Under the pieces are notes generated by a model that was not told the DNA's origin, did not search any database, and was given only the letters and a program-made list of their open reading frames with translations. The position numbers and the translations under genes are program-made. A stretch of 19,424 bases of DNA from the NCBI GenBank assembly GCA_049700435.1, contig JBNAVK010000030.1, forward strand, positions 1 to 19,424, in the 5' to 3' direction. Each line of letters opens with the position of its first letter. The stretch's first letter is position 1. Source of the stretch: JAVZLH01 sp049700435 (lineage in GTDB: Archaea > Thermoproteota > Bathyarchaeia > Bathyarchaeales > Bathycorpusculaceae). This document shows positions 1-7,981 of the stretch, piece by piece.

Positions 1-284
1 GAAAGAAGCCTCATCAAAGAAAACGGGCTAAGCCTATATTGTGTGAATTCTGGGTCTTGTAGTCCAAAGCCCACGGGAGTAACATCGCTTTTACCCCAGT
101 CCTCTGGAATACCCGGGTTCAATAGCATATTGTCAAGTAAATCGCTGCATTTCGTTGCAAGATACCTATGACGCTGATACAATATCGCTGTCTGAAGCGT
201 CTGGTTAAATAAGCTTATAAAAATCAACATTGCCCCCAGAAAAACCGTCACAGAAATCAAATGATCAATAGTTGAGCCTGCCAT
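1..284 (-). CDS. Pseudopilin-like single-TM secreted protein (partial, runs off left edge)
   Basis: The minus strand is open from an ATG at 284 to the left edge, giving 94 codons with no stop, so the C-terminus lies outside the window. The protein starts MAGSTIDHLISVTVFLGAML, with one hydrophobic segment at about residues 9-27 followed by a polar coiled-coil-like stretch. Around residue 57 it carries NPGIPEDWG, matching the N-P-G-x-P-x-x-W pattern I associate with archaeal secreted pilin-like proteins found next to FlaI/FlaJ genes. The ATG lies 7 nt after the stop of the upstream pilin gene, so the two are co-transcribed. A purine-rich GGGGGGTAAG tract overlapping the upstream stop may serve as ribosome binding site. 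It is probably a minor pilin or assembly component; the exact family is not certain. Confidence 0.75.
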   Translation of the reverse strand, partial: MAGSTIDHLISVTVFLGAMLIFISLFNQTLQTAILYQRHRYLATKCSDLLDNMLLNPGIPEDWGKSDVTPVGFGLQDPEFTQYRLSPFSLMRLL

Positions 285-291
285 TTTCCGC

Positions 292-774
292 TTACCCCCC
301 AAAAGAAAGGCATACTGTTCCGTTCGCAAATTTTTCAGCTACTATACCCGCATTTGCCGAGCTGCTTACAAAGGTTGATTCTTTCCATACGACGTTTGCG
401 CCAAGAATAACAGATGCTTTCGCTGTTCTTCCAACAGTCTCCAGCCTAAGCGTTATCTCCAAAACCCTATTCGACTTTAACTCAGGATCTAATATTGATT
501 TGAGCGTTGCATTTCCAGTATACTGGTAATCTTCTATGAACGGTGGGACATCCAACTTTTGTGTCACAAGCTGGGCGGTTACACTCGTATGGTTTAAAGC
601 GTAATACACCTGTTGTATGCTACTCCCTATATGGCTCGCAGCTTCTTGAAGAGCAAGTGTCCTCCGCGAATCCACCCAAATGTTCATAAGCCAAGCTGCC
701 GACAAGGGGAAAAGGAAAATCTGTAAAATCAAAACTGGAAGCAGAATGGTGTATTCAATGGTTATGTGAGGCAT
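292..774 (-). CDS. TadE/class III-like pilin protein
   Basis: Small single-TM protein of 160 residues. It begins MPHITIEYTILLPVLILQIF: a short polar head with the ITIEY motif directly before an unbroken hydrophobic helix. This resembles both TadE proteins (…VEFALVLP…) and the archaeal class III signal (Q-x-S-x-E followed by a hydrophobic stretch). The rest is a predicted extracellular beta-rich domain. An in-frame ATG at 798 would add eight residues (MLKGGGLR). I prefer the ATG at 774 because a strong Shine-Dalgarno, GGAGGAGGG, lies inside that extension at 781-789 with 6 nt spacing. The gene follows the pilin gene and precedes the partial pseudopilin in the same operon. A minor pilin or pilus-tip role is likely; the structural subunit role is not proven. 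Confidence 0.8.
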   Translation of the reverse strand: MPHITIEYTILLPVLILQIFLFPLSAAWLMNIWVDSRRTLALQEAASHIGSSIQQVYYALNHTSVTAQLVTQKLDVPPFIEDYQYTGNATLKSILDPELKSNRVLEITLRLETVGRTAKASVILGANVVWKESTFVSSSANAGIVAEKFANGTVCLSFGG

Positions 775-780
775 CCGTAA

Positions 781-789
781 CCCTCCTCC
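781..789 (-). promoter_or_regulatory. Ribosome binding site deciding the TadE-like start
   Basis: On the minus strand the sequence reads GGAGGAGGG and ends 6 nt before the ATG at 774. It would lie within the coding region if the upstream in-frame ATG at 798 were used, so it argues for the shorter protein. Confidence 0.7.
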
Positions 790-799
790 TTTAAGCATA

Positions 800-1651
800 T
801 CATAAAGAAACTCTCACCTCACCAGTGTAAAATTCAACAACGGAACCCTGCACGTTAACAACAACCTCTGTTCTTTCGAAGTTAAAGAAGCTCTCGTCAA
901 ATCCAAAGATACTTTTCGGGAAAGTAACGTTTATTTTGATTGTAGCAACGTTTTCCGCAGTTTTTACAGAAATGTTTTTTCCAGTAAGCGTCATCGACTG
1001 TGAAATATATGAAAGGGTTCCATTAGTTAGAATGGGCAAATGAAACTTCGAGTAATTTGCACCGCTTCTAGGAGCCGTCACTGTTGTATTCAGCATTCTT
1101 ATTGTAGGGACAACAACAACCCTTATGAAACTACCACCGTACATGGGCAACTTTTCAATTACGTAAACATAACTGACAGGAGCTGAAGCGCCAGTTTTAA
1201 GAAAAGATCTGTTGGAAGGAAACAGACACTCATAATAACCGTTTCCGAGGGAGTATTTGTCCACCGGCATGTTAAACAAGATTATACCAGTTGTGAAGTT
1301 AGCCAAGAAAACTGTTCCATTTACATAGACGTTGTATGTTAAAACCGAAGGTACAAAACTAACCTGTCCAAACCTGCTTGCATAACGGATTGTTCTGGCA
1401 TTTTCTGGAATCCATGCAACATCATCTATTTGAAGCCCAACATTTTGCATAAACTGTTTCATGGCGCTGAATTCGCTTGTAGCCATCCTCGCGTTCAAAA
1501 AGTTGTTTGCGAAAACAATGGTCACAAGCAAAAGCACTACAATGGCACTTGTGAGTATGACGGTTGAAATTGCTGGACTAACAGCTCTCCTATCACTTCC
1601 TAATCTGTCACAGAGCGGAAGCTTAAACCTCAAATTTCTCCCTCTACCCAA
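800..1651 (-). CDS. Archaeal type IV pilin-like protein
   Basis: Protein of about 283 residues. Residues 21-49 read DRRAVSPAISTVILTSAIVV and onward into a hydrophobic helix, the hallmark of the archaeal type IV pilin N-terminal domain (R-x-AVSP-x-I-x-x-x-x-L). The mature part is long for a pilin, predicted beta-rich, and has several N-x-S/T sequons (for example NGT, NFT, NRS, NTT, NYS, NIS, NVT). The start shown is a TTG at 1651 overlapping the end of the upstream FlaJ-like gene by 8 bp. An in-frame TTG at 1633, with GGGAG just upstream, is an alternative that removes six residues. Operon context with an ATPase and FlaJ-like platform supports export and assembly into a pilus. Whether it is the major subunit cannot be told from one gene. 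Confidence 0.85.
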   Translation of the reverse strand: MGRGRNLRFKLPLCDRLGSDRRAVSPAISTVILTSAIVVLLLVTIVFANNFLNARMATSEFSAMKQFMQNVGLQIDDVAWIPENARTIRYASRFGQVSFVPSVLTYNVYVNGTVFLANFTTGIILFNMPVDKYSLGNGYYECLFPSNRSFLKTGASAPVSYVYVIEKLPMYGGSFIRVVVVPTIRMLNTTVTAPRSGANYSKFHLPILTNGTLSYISQSMTLTGKNISVKTAENVATIKINVTFPKSIFGFDESFFNFERTEVVVNVQGSVVEFYTGEVRVSL

Positions 1652-3344
1652 ACTTTATGAACATGGGCACCAGCTTCGCTGCCAAAACAGCTATTACCAC
1701 TAGAATGGCTGCATGTTTGAAGCCAGCCGCCACCGACTCCTCGCTTATTTTGCCCGCCACTATGCCTATTAAATAACTGTGGAAAATGGCTGACGTAACA
1801 AATATTGTTATCATTGGCCCTAAATCCTTATGTTGACCAACCTCTGTTACGCTTAAGGTGCCCGAAGTGAAGCCTATCATCATAGTTGTTGTTGCCACAA
1901 GCAGAATCGCGGCAAAATATGGCATCATTATGTAGGGACGCACCGCCATTTTCTTTTCCTTCTCAACCTCCTGAGTTAAATTGTTAAACCTTGCCAGAGA
2001 CTCAATCATGGCTATTGTTCCGCCTCCAACATCTATCGTTTCAACAAGCAGAAACATAATGATCTGCGTTATCCAACTGCGCATTCGCTTAACAAAATCC
2101 ATTATCACCTTTCTCAGCGGGACTCCCCAAGAGATCTCGGAGCTTATTTTACGCAGTTCCTTGCTGAATTCGCCGTAATCTCTGTTTGAGAGGCTTTCAA
2201 TGCACTTTTCAGGGGACAAGCCAGTCTTCCTAACCTCTGTTAAGTCCCTTAGGAAACTGTTGACACCCTGCTCCATGCTAGCCCTCTTACTTGAAACCCT
2301 TTGATGCACAACTGCAGCTGGTGCAGTTGCAACAAACAAGGCTATGGCAATTGCCACGGGCATGTCTATGAATGTCTGAAGCGAGCTGAAGAATGGGATT
2401 TCCATGAAGCCAAAAAAGTTCGTGAGTAACAATAGCAGTAATATCCCCACTATACTGCAAACTCCGAACACCTTGTACGGACGCATTTCCACCACAGGTG
2501 TTTTAGGCTGCATGCTATGCGCCAAATAAATGAACATGAGCGAAAGCATAGGTGTAAACAAGTATGTGTACAAGATTATGCCCGAATACATGGAAATGCC
2601 AACGCTGTAAATGGACTCTACACTGAAAAGAATGTAGAAGCAAAGCGACATCAAAACCATGACAATTATGAACGTCTCTAAGAGCATCCCAAGTCTTTCA
2701 GCCGCAGCCTTCACGCGCATCGCCCTAGTTTTAAAGATGTCCTCAGCTTTTCTTTCAAGAAAGTGCCCAATGTCGCCTCCAATAATAACAGTTGATGCGT
2801 AGCCTGCAAGGAAATCCTTGAAAACGTCTAGGGGATTTTTCTTCGCAGCATTCTCAATTGCAGTTAAAGGGTCTATTCCGAAAATTTCCACATCCTTTAT
2901 GATTTCCCTTGCTTCGCTCCTCATGGCAGGCATCAACTCGACTTCCGCCAACCTTTTGAAGCTTGTGTAGGGTGCTATACCACCAGAAGCCATGACGCTG
3001 ATGTAGGTTGCTGCGAAGGGCATCTCCCTTTCCAAGTTGCTTGCCCTTTCACCCGCCCTTGACAAAGGTATCAGCAAGAAACCTATCATGACGTAGAATG
3101 GAAGCGGAATCAAGAAGATTATTGGAATGAAGCCGTAAAAATACAAGATTAGAATGGATATGATGGGCACAGGAATTGTCAATGCGGCAATGAAGAACAT
3201 TAAAGAAACATACGTTTCTGGATAAATCTTGATTCTAGCTCTTTCTAGATAGTCCTTAAACTCGATGACATTCTTTAAGAAGGAGGGTGCTACCCTGCCG
3301 AAGATGCGAAAAGACCAGGCTTCAAGGGTTTCTAGAAACGGCAA
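1644..3344 (-). CDS. FlaJ/TadC-like type II/IV secretion membrane platform protein
   Basis: Polytopic inner-membrane protein of 566 residues, the size of archaeal FlaJ-type proteins. Two T2SSF-like cytoplasmic domains are visible, at about residues 105-235 (EREMPFAATYISVMASGGIA) and 360-485 (GVNSFLRDLTEVRKTGLSPE). They are separated and flanked by hydrophobic segments near 46-95, 222-275, 292-312, 328-345, 470-492, 510-530 and 545-562. Known role of the family: membrane anchor that couples the hexameric ATPase to pilin extraction and assembly. The start is a TTG at 3344 with GGAGG at 3354-3358 and 9 nt spacing. It overlaps the upstream ATPase gene by 23 bp, indicating translational coupling. 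The double T2SSF layout is the archaeal FlaJ/PilC type rather than the split TadB plus TadC type. Confidence 0.93.
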   Translation of the reverse strand: MPFLETLEAWSFRIFGRVAPSFLKNVIEFKDYLERARIKIYPETYVSLMFFIAALTIPVPIISILILYFYGFIPIIFLIPLPFYVMIGFLLIPLSRAGERASNLEREMPFAATYISVMASGGIAPYTSFKRLAEVELMPAMRSEAREIIKDVEIFGIDPLTAIENAAKKNPLDVFKDFLAGYASTVIIGGDIGHFLERKAEDIFKTRAMRVKAAAERLGMLLETFIIVMVLMSLCFYILFSVESIYSVGISMYSGIILYTYLFTPMLSLMFIYLAHSMQPKTPVVEMRPYKVFGVCSIVGILLLLLLTNFFGFMEIPFFSSLQTFIDMPVAIAIALFVATAPAAVVHQRVSSKRASMEQGVNSFLRDLTEVRKTGLSPEKCIESLSNRDYGEFSKELRKISSEISWGVPLRKVIMDFVKRMRSWITQIIMFLLVETIDVGGGTIAMIESLARFNNLTQEVEKEKKMAVRPYIMMPYFAAILLVATTTMMIGFTSGTLSVTEVGQHKDLGPMITIFVTSAIFHSYLIGIVAGKISEESVAAGFKHAAILVVIAVLAAKLVPMFIKFG

Positions 3345-4950
3345 CTAGTTTAACCTCCTCCCCTGCCAGAACCTTCTCGTAAATCTGTTTTGGTCTAGCA
3401 TAATATTCCGCTATTATTGCAGCTACATCTTTGTAGCTCCTTATGTTGCGTTCTCTCATCCAATGCAAGACATCTTTGCGTCTGTTTATCTCCTCAATTA
3501 TCTCCTTTTTGCTCAGACCTATCCTTTCGGAAATCGACGACAACATAATGCTCTTGTCAAATGTTGAAATATAGTCGTCTTTTATCGGATGCCATTTAAA
3601 AGTACCTCTGTAATCCTCGTAATCCGCGATCTCATTGACATTAATTACACGTCTGTAAGCCTTTTTTTCGCTGCCTTTTATCAAGTGAACTCTTTGGACA
3701 GATAGGACGATGTTCATTAGCGGAATGTAAGCGGGTGCGATGTCCATGGGCTTCTGCGTCAAACGCTTAATGGCTGAATCTAGGTTTTCTGCGTGCATAG
3801 TGCACATGCCTCCGTGGCCCGTAGCTAGAGCTTGGAAAAGCACGTATGCTTCTTGTCCTCTTACCTCACCTACGATTAGTATGTCTGGGCGGTGTCTCAT
3901 GGATGTTTTAACAAGGTCGAATAATGTTACTTCGCCCACGCTGCTTCCGCCCAAGCCATAGCTTTGTCTGGCGATGAGGGAAACCCAGTTTTCATGCGGC
4001 AAATTCAGCTCAGCAGTCTCTTCAATAGTGATTATTTTGCTTCCAGGCTTGATGAGGCACGCCAATGCGTTTAGGGCTGTTGTTTTGCCGGCTGCGGTTC
4101 CACCAAGAACCATTATTGAAGCTCTGTTCTCGAGGCATAACCAGAAGTATGCTGCCATTTCCTCGGAAAAGGTGCCTAGGTTTATGAGGTCTATTATTGA
4201 GTAGGGGTCTTCCCTGAACTTTCTGATTGTGAAGGCTGTTCCGAAGGGTGTTACTTCACGTCTGTAACAAACCGCCAGTCTGTGCTTGCCGGGTAGCGAG
4301 GCGTCTACTATTGGGAAGGCTGAGCTTACGTGTTTTCCTGCCATGTGAACCAGTTTTACAACCATGTTGTCGAGTTCTTCGTCGTTTTCAAATTCGAGGT
4401 TTGTTTCTATGCTTTCGTAGTTTCTATGCCATATGTAAACTGGTTTGTTGACTCCGTCGCATGAAATGTCTTCGATGTTGGGGTCTCGCATTAAGGGGTC
4501 TATTCTGCCAAAGCCCACAAGGTCTCTTTCGGCGTGATAAAGAATCTTATACCATGAAACGTCTGGAAGCCATCCTAGGCTTATGCGGTATTTGTCAACT
4601 ATTTTTTTTGCTTCTTCTGCGAAGAACTTTCTTGGGTCGGGTATTTCTTCTTTTGGTGACTCGATTTCTGCGAGCAGTATTTCTAGAATGCGGTTGTAGA
4701 CGCTTCTTTCAAGTGGGTCAAGTTGCAACTCGTCTAGGATATACTTGTATTCGCCTGTTTTTGGGTTTTGCACTATTGCAACATGCGCAAATGGTTCATA
4801 AAGCGGATACCTTTCGACAACCTTGTATCCTCTGGGCACCGGTTTTGGCGGAGGTGGCGGAATCGCTACTTTCTTCTTTTTTCCAAGGTTGATTTTGATT
4901 CTTACTCTCTTTATTTTTGCAAGCGTCTCCTTGACTCGCAGCTTCGCCAT
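3322..4950 (-). CDS. Type II/IV secretion ATPase (FlaI/TadA/VirB11-like)
   Basis: Cytoplasmic hexameric ATPase that powers pilus assembly, 542 residues. The Walker A motif GGTAAGKT is at 283-290, the Asp-box region IITIEETAEL at 306-315, Walker B with the conserved glutamate (DILIVGEVRG) at 356-365, and the His box GHGGMCTMHA at 378-387. All catalytic motifs are intact. The N-terminus is basic (KKKK near 24-27) with a PPPPPKPVP stretch at 31-39, then an N-terminal domain before the RecA-like core. An SD AGGAG (4959-4963) lies 8 nt before the ATG. The gene is followed directly by the FlaJ-like platform. The absence of a FlaH neighbour argues for an adhesion/secretion pilus rather than an archaellum motor, so I give no gene symbol. 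Confidence 0.95.
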   Translation of the reverse strand: MAKLRVKETLAKIKRVRIKINLGKKKKVAIPPPPPKPVPRGYKVVERYPLYEPFAHVAIVQNPKTGEYKYILDELQLDPLERSVYNRILEILLAEIESPKEEIPDPRKFFAEEAKKIVDKYRISLGWLPDVSWYKILYHAERDLVGFGRIDPLMRDPNIEDISCDGVNKPVYIWHRNYESIETNLEFENDEELDNMVVKLVHMAGKHVSSAFPIVDASLPGKHRLAVCYRREVTPFGTAFTIRKFREDPYSIIDLINLGTFSEEMAAYFWLCLENRASIMVLGGTAAGKTTALNALACLIKPGSKIITIEETAELNLPHENWVSLIARQSYGLGGSSVGEVTLFDLVKTSMRHRPDILIVGEVRGQEAYVLFQALATGHGGMCTMHAENLDSAIKRLTQKPMDIAPAYIPLMNIVLSVQRVHLIKGSEKKAYRRVINVNEIADYEDYRGTFKWHPIKDDYISTFDKSIMLSSISERIGLSKKEIIEEINRRKDVLHWMRERNIRSYKDVAAIIAEYYARPKQIYEKVLAGEEVKLVAVSRNP

Positions 4951-4989
4951 TGTGTTTTCTCCTATGCAATTCTAATGATATGTTCGGTC

Positions 4990-5000
4990 TATTAAATATT
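4990..5000 (-). promoter_or_regulatory. Putative TATA box for the pilus ATPase operon
   Basis: The minus strand reads AATATTTAATA here, 40-50 nt upstream of the ATPase ATG. A start of transcription about 25 nt downstream would leave a short leader that still contains the AGGAG ribosome binding site. There is no T-rich terminator between the surface-protein gene and the ATPase gene, so read-through from upstream is also possible. Confidence 0.4.
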
Positions 5001-5022
5001 GCGTCTCACGATACATTACGTG

Positions 5023-7683
5023 CTACTCCTCTTCTTCCTCGGTGGATATTAAAATGACCTTAGTCTTGATCAAGACGACTATTATTACGATGACTATCAC
5101 TATGGGAATAACTATCATTAGAATTGTTGCGAGGGGCCACCCTCCCCCCTCTTCTGGAGTCACTGTTACCATCGTTTGACCTTTTCCACTTATGTACCCA
5201 TTTTTGGTTGCGTTGGCTATGATCGTGGGTGATATTTGCTGAGTTGTTCTGGGTGCTTCAAAAGTGAAAGTGCAGTAGCCATTTGAATCAGTGATTTCAG
5301 TTGGGTCAGGTAACATACCGTAATTTGATGACAATGTCACTGCAGCATCAGCCACTGGTGTCCCATTGCAACTTACATAAACAGTTATGACGGCAGAGCC
5401 CCCGGATGGCAACACGGATGTACTGGCAATAACTTCCACGCTTAATGGTCCAGGACGCACCGTTATGTTTGCTACAGCTTCTCCGTCGGCAAACCCTTCC
5501 TTGGAGGCCTTCGCCATTATTGTGATGTTGACAGGAGAGTTAGCTTGCGGAGCTGTAAACGTGAAACCTACGTAGCCGTTGAAATCCGTTAATTTTGCGG
5601 TTGTGGGGAATCTTTCAGAAATTATTGTGACGTTTGCTTCAGCAACATCAACAAAGTCGTACGTCACGTGCACTGTCACGTTGATTTCAGCTTCAGAAAA
5701 CATCTCGCTTGGTGTAACGTCGATCTCAACCACCAACACTTTAGGCTTTATTGGAATTGTTACTTGTTTCTGTTCGCTTGTGTACCCTTCTTTCGTTGCA
5801 GTTATCATAATCGTAGCGTTGAGTCCAGCAATATCCGTTGTTAGGGGAGCTGTGAAGGTGAAAGTTGCCTTGCCTTCCCCGTTTGTGATGTCAGTTGTAT
5901 TTGAGAGCACACCATTATCACATGAAAGAACAAGTGAAACATTTGCAACTGGATCGTCAAAGCCATCTTTCACTTGAACAGTTATGGTTGCTGTCTCTTC
6001 AGATTTAACGGTTTCCGGATCAACTGTCACTTGGACGACAAGAGCTGGAAGGACTTCCACGTATCCATAGTCAGAACCGTCCGCGTAATCACCTGTATAA
6101 TTAGTTTTGGAGGCTCTGGCAATGATTCTAATGTCCGTTAGTTTCGTCACATAAGGTGCAGTGAAGGTTGCCGTGAAATACCCCGTTGAATTTGTTAAAC
6201 CAGTTTTAGGAGTGAAGGTTCCACCTTTCACCGCAAACAAAGTGACGTTTGCGTTTCCAACAGCCATTGTTCCATTTGACACGCGAACAGTGACCGAAAC
6301 ATTTTCGTTACAGCCAACAATATTTTTGCTGAGTTCAATGTGCACATTTAGCGGCTGAAGGTTCTGAACGTTTATTGTTTTAGTGGCGATTGTGCTTTCA
6401 TCGCCAAAGTCGTCCATAACCTTTAATTTAGCAATATAAGTCCCTGTGGAAGAGTAGTTGTGGTTCAGGAGCGTTAGTGTTGTCCAACCGCTGTTGGTGC
6501 CATCTCCGAAGTCAAAGTAGTACTTATCAACGCGACCATCGTCATAAGAGTCTGTGCCTACGAAAGTGACTGGTTGGTTAGGTGCCACTAACTCTTTATC
6601 TGTCCAGAGGATTGCGATCGGGCGAGTATTCTTGTAATCTATGGGGAACGCGAGGAAGAATATGAAGTCAAGATTCACTCCATCGCCGCCGACGGGGTTG
6701 CCTTTTCCGCGTGGATTTAAATATTCATGGTGTGGGCCGCTTTTGTCGCCCCAATAGTTGTAAGTTGCATTAACGGTGACGCCAGATGCGGCATCCATTC
6801 CTAAACCATTACCGCATATGTCATTGAAGTGGGCTTCGTGGTTTTCTCCGCTTTCATAAAATATCCCGACGGCGTTGTCAAAAATATAGTTATGAGTTAT
6901 GTATGTGCTTGTGTTTGATGAAATGTAGAAGCCATAAGAGTTTGCCGAAAGCGTGTTATTGAGAATACTTGAGCAATCGTATATTTCTGCTTCATAGGAT
7001 ATTCCACTGTTTCCGTTAGCCGTTAATTTGTTTTGGCTTATGCTTATTTCCGCCGTTAAATCGCCAGAAAAGGCTATTCCATCCCCGTTTGAGCTTATTT
7101 CGCAACCTTGTATGGTTATTTGGTTGCCGCCAGCCACGAATATGCCGCTTCCAAGGTTACCTGTTACATTGTCATTTCTGGCAACAACGCTGCCGCCGTT
7201 TATCGTGACTCCATCTTGAGAATTTGATTTTATAACGCAGTTTTCCACATCTATCGAACCGTCTTCGACTGTTATTCCGCTATTTCCATATTCAATTATG
7301 CAGTACTTCAAAAAGGAAGATGCTGTTCCATTGAAGAGTATTGTTTCCCAGTCTCCCTCGGCTGGCGTGAGGCTGTTGGATGTAAACTTTATTGTCTTGT
7401 TAATGGTTCCCTCTGCGTTGAGCCTTCCATTGACAATTAGTGAGAAGCTGCCTCCGAACCTCACCTCAACCCCGGGCTCTATTGTTAAGGTGACACCTGA
7501 ATTTACAACTACATCATTTGATAGAACAAATGGGCTGTCAACAAGCATCCAAATGGTGTCTTGGGTTATTTCGCCTTCAACATAAGTCGCCTTTGCAAGC
7601 GGTAACATTCTTACGCCAGCAAAATTGAGTATGCTAACGAACACTGTCAGCAAAAGAATGAGAACCTTAAGTTGCCTTTTCAT
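5023..7683 (-). CDS. Membrane-anchored surface protein: beta-helix + PKD + four Ig-like domains
   Basis: Secreted protein of 886 residues. A signal peptide (MKRQLKVLILLLTVFVSIL) is followed by a lead-in ending LTIEPGVEVRFGG (66-78), typical of right-handed parallel beta-helix proteins. NosD/pectate-lyase-like repeats with regular G and N positions run over about 115-315, closing with NYWGDKSGPHH (309-319). A PKD domain (YFDFGDGT, then HNYSSTGTYIAKLKVMDD) spans about 354-440. Four Ig-like/Big_1-type domains follow at about 445-545, 548-646, 648-743 and 747-842, each with a TFTAP or similar motif. A transmembrane helix at 849-873 and a short tail ending EEEEE fix it in the membrane, C-terminus inside. 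About 20 N-x-S/T sequons are present. An AGGTG precedes the ATG. Its position just upstream of the pilus genes suggests an adhesin or pilus-associated surface protein (inference). Confidence 0.88.
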   Translation of the reverse strand: MKRQLKVLILLLTVFVSILNFAGVRMLPLAKATYVEGEITQDTIWMLVDSPFVLSNDVVVNSGVTLTIEPGVEVRFGGSFSLIVNGRLNAEGTINKTIKFTSNSLTPAEGDWETILFNGTASSFLKYCIIEYGNSGITVEDGSIDVENCVIKSNSQDGVTINGGSVVARNDNVTGNLGSGIFVAGGNQITIQGCEISSNGDGIAFSGDLTAEISISQNKLTANGNSGISYEAEIYDCSSILNNTLSANSYGFYISSNTSTYITHNYIFDNAVGIFYESGENHEAHFNDICGNGLGMDAASGVTVNATYNYWGDKSGPHHEYLNPRGKGNPVGGDGVNLDFIFFLAFPIDYKNTRPIAILWTDKELVAPNQPVTFVGTDSYDDGRVDKYYFDFGDGTNSGWTTLTLLNHNYSSTGTYIAKLKVMDDFGDESTIATKTINVQNLQPLNVHIELSKNIVGCNENVSVTVRVSNGTMAVGNANVTLFAVKGGTFTPKTGLTNSTGYFTATFTAPYVTKLTDIRIIARASKTNYTGDYADGSDYGYVEVLPALVVQVTVDPETVKSEETATITVQVKDGFDDPVANVSLVLSCDNGVLSNTTDITNGEGKATFTFTAPLTTDIAGLNATIMITATKEGYTSEQKQVTIPIKPKVLVVEIDVTPSEMFSEAEINVTVHVTYDFVDVAEANVTIISERFPTTAKLTDFNGYVGFTFTAPQANSPVNITIMAKASKEGFADGEAVANITVRPGPLSVEVIASTSVLPSGGSAVITVYVSCNGTPVADAAVTLSSNYGMLPDPTEITDSNGYCTFTFEAPRTTQQISPTIIANATKNGYISGKGQTMVTVTPEEGGGWPLATILMIVIPIVIVIVIIVVLIKTKVILISTEEEEE

Positions 7684-7694
7684 TTTCGCACACC

Positions 7695-7714
7695 TACTTC
7701 TAATTCAAACTTAC
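7695..7714 (+). repeat. 20-bp direct repeat, left copy, abutting assembly gap
   Basis: The sequence tacttctaattcaaacttac ends exactly where the N run begins and is repeated without mismatch at 7815-7834, exactly where the N run stops. This is the pattern expected when two contigs share an unmerged terminal overlap. Confidence 0.9.
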
Positions 7715-7814
7715 NNNNNNNNNNNNNNNNNNNNNNNNNNNNNNNNNNNNNNNNNNNNNNNNNNNNNNNNNNNNNNNNNNNNNNNNNNNNNNNNNNNNNN
7801 NNNNNNNNNNNNNN
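7715..7814. other. Assembly gap (100 Ns)
   Basis: Exactly 100 unknown bases, a common placeholder length for a gap of unknown size. The identical 20-mers on both sides suggest that the true gap is zero or slightly negative. If the repeats are collapsed, about 120 bases vanish from the divergent intergenic space between the surface protein and cofE. No gene is supported inside it. Confidence 0.95.
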
Positions 7815-7834
7815 TACTTCTAATTCAAACTTAC
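7815..7834 (+). repeat. 20-bp direct repeat, right copy, abutting assembly gap
   Basis: Exact copy of 7695-7714, beginning at the first base after the gap. Most likely the same genomic bases written twice. Confidence 0.9.
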
Positions 7835-7856
7835 AGTATCCTTTCATCCGCGCCAG

Positions 7857-7862
7857 TTTAAA
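7857..7862 (-). promoter_or_regulatory. Possible TATA box for the surface-protein gene
   Basis: The minus strand reads CCTTTAAACTGG around this box. After collapsing the suspected false gap it lies about 54 nt upstream of the ATG at 7683, which would allow a short leader carrying the AGGTG ribosome binding site. It is a single-site match with no independent support. Confidence 0.3.
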
Positions 7863-7981
7863 GGGTTATGAATTAAAAATAAAATTTCAAAATCTACATT
7901 CAAGCACTTGTTTCTAGGATGAAAATAGGCAAGAGATTTAACAAAGCAATAAATTTAACTTGCGATAAGAGGCGTGTTTGC

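Noticed and set aside
4461..4892. 143-residue plus-strand open frame
   Set aside because: Lies wholly antisense to the secretion ATPase, whose motifs are intact; the translation is rich in Cys, Arg and Leu and matches no family.
1644..4950. Archaellum (flagellum) locus
   Set aside because: ATPase and FlaJ-like genes alone do not define it; no FlaH, FlaF/G or tandem archaellin genes are seen, and the neighbours are pilin/TadE-like.
5579..5977. 132-residue plus-strand open frame
   Set aside because: Antisense to the Ig-like domains of the surface protein; its composition is a mirror of the Val/Thr-rich coding strand.
7625..7917. Open frames spanning the N run
   Set aside because: They exist only because Ns were translated as X; no continuous sequence supports them.
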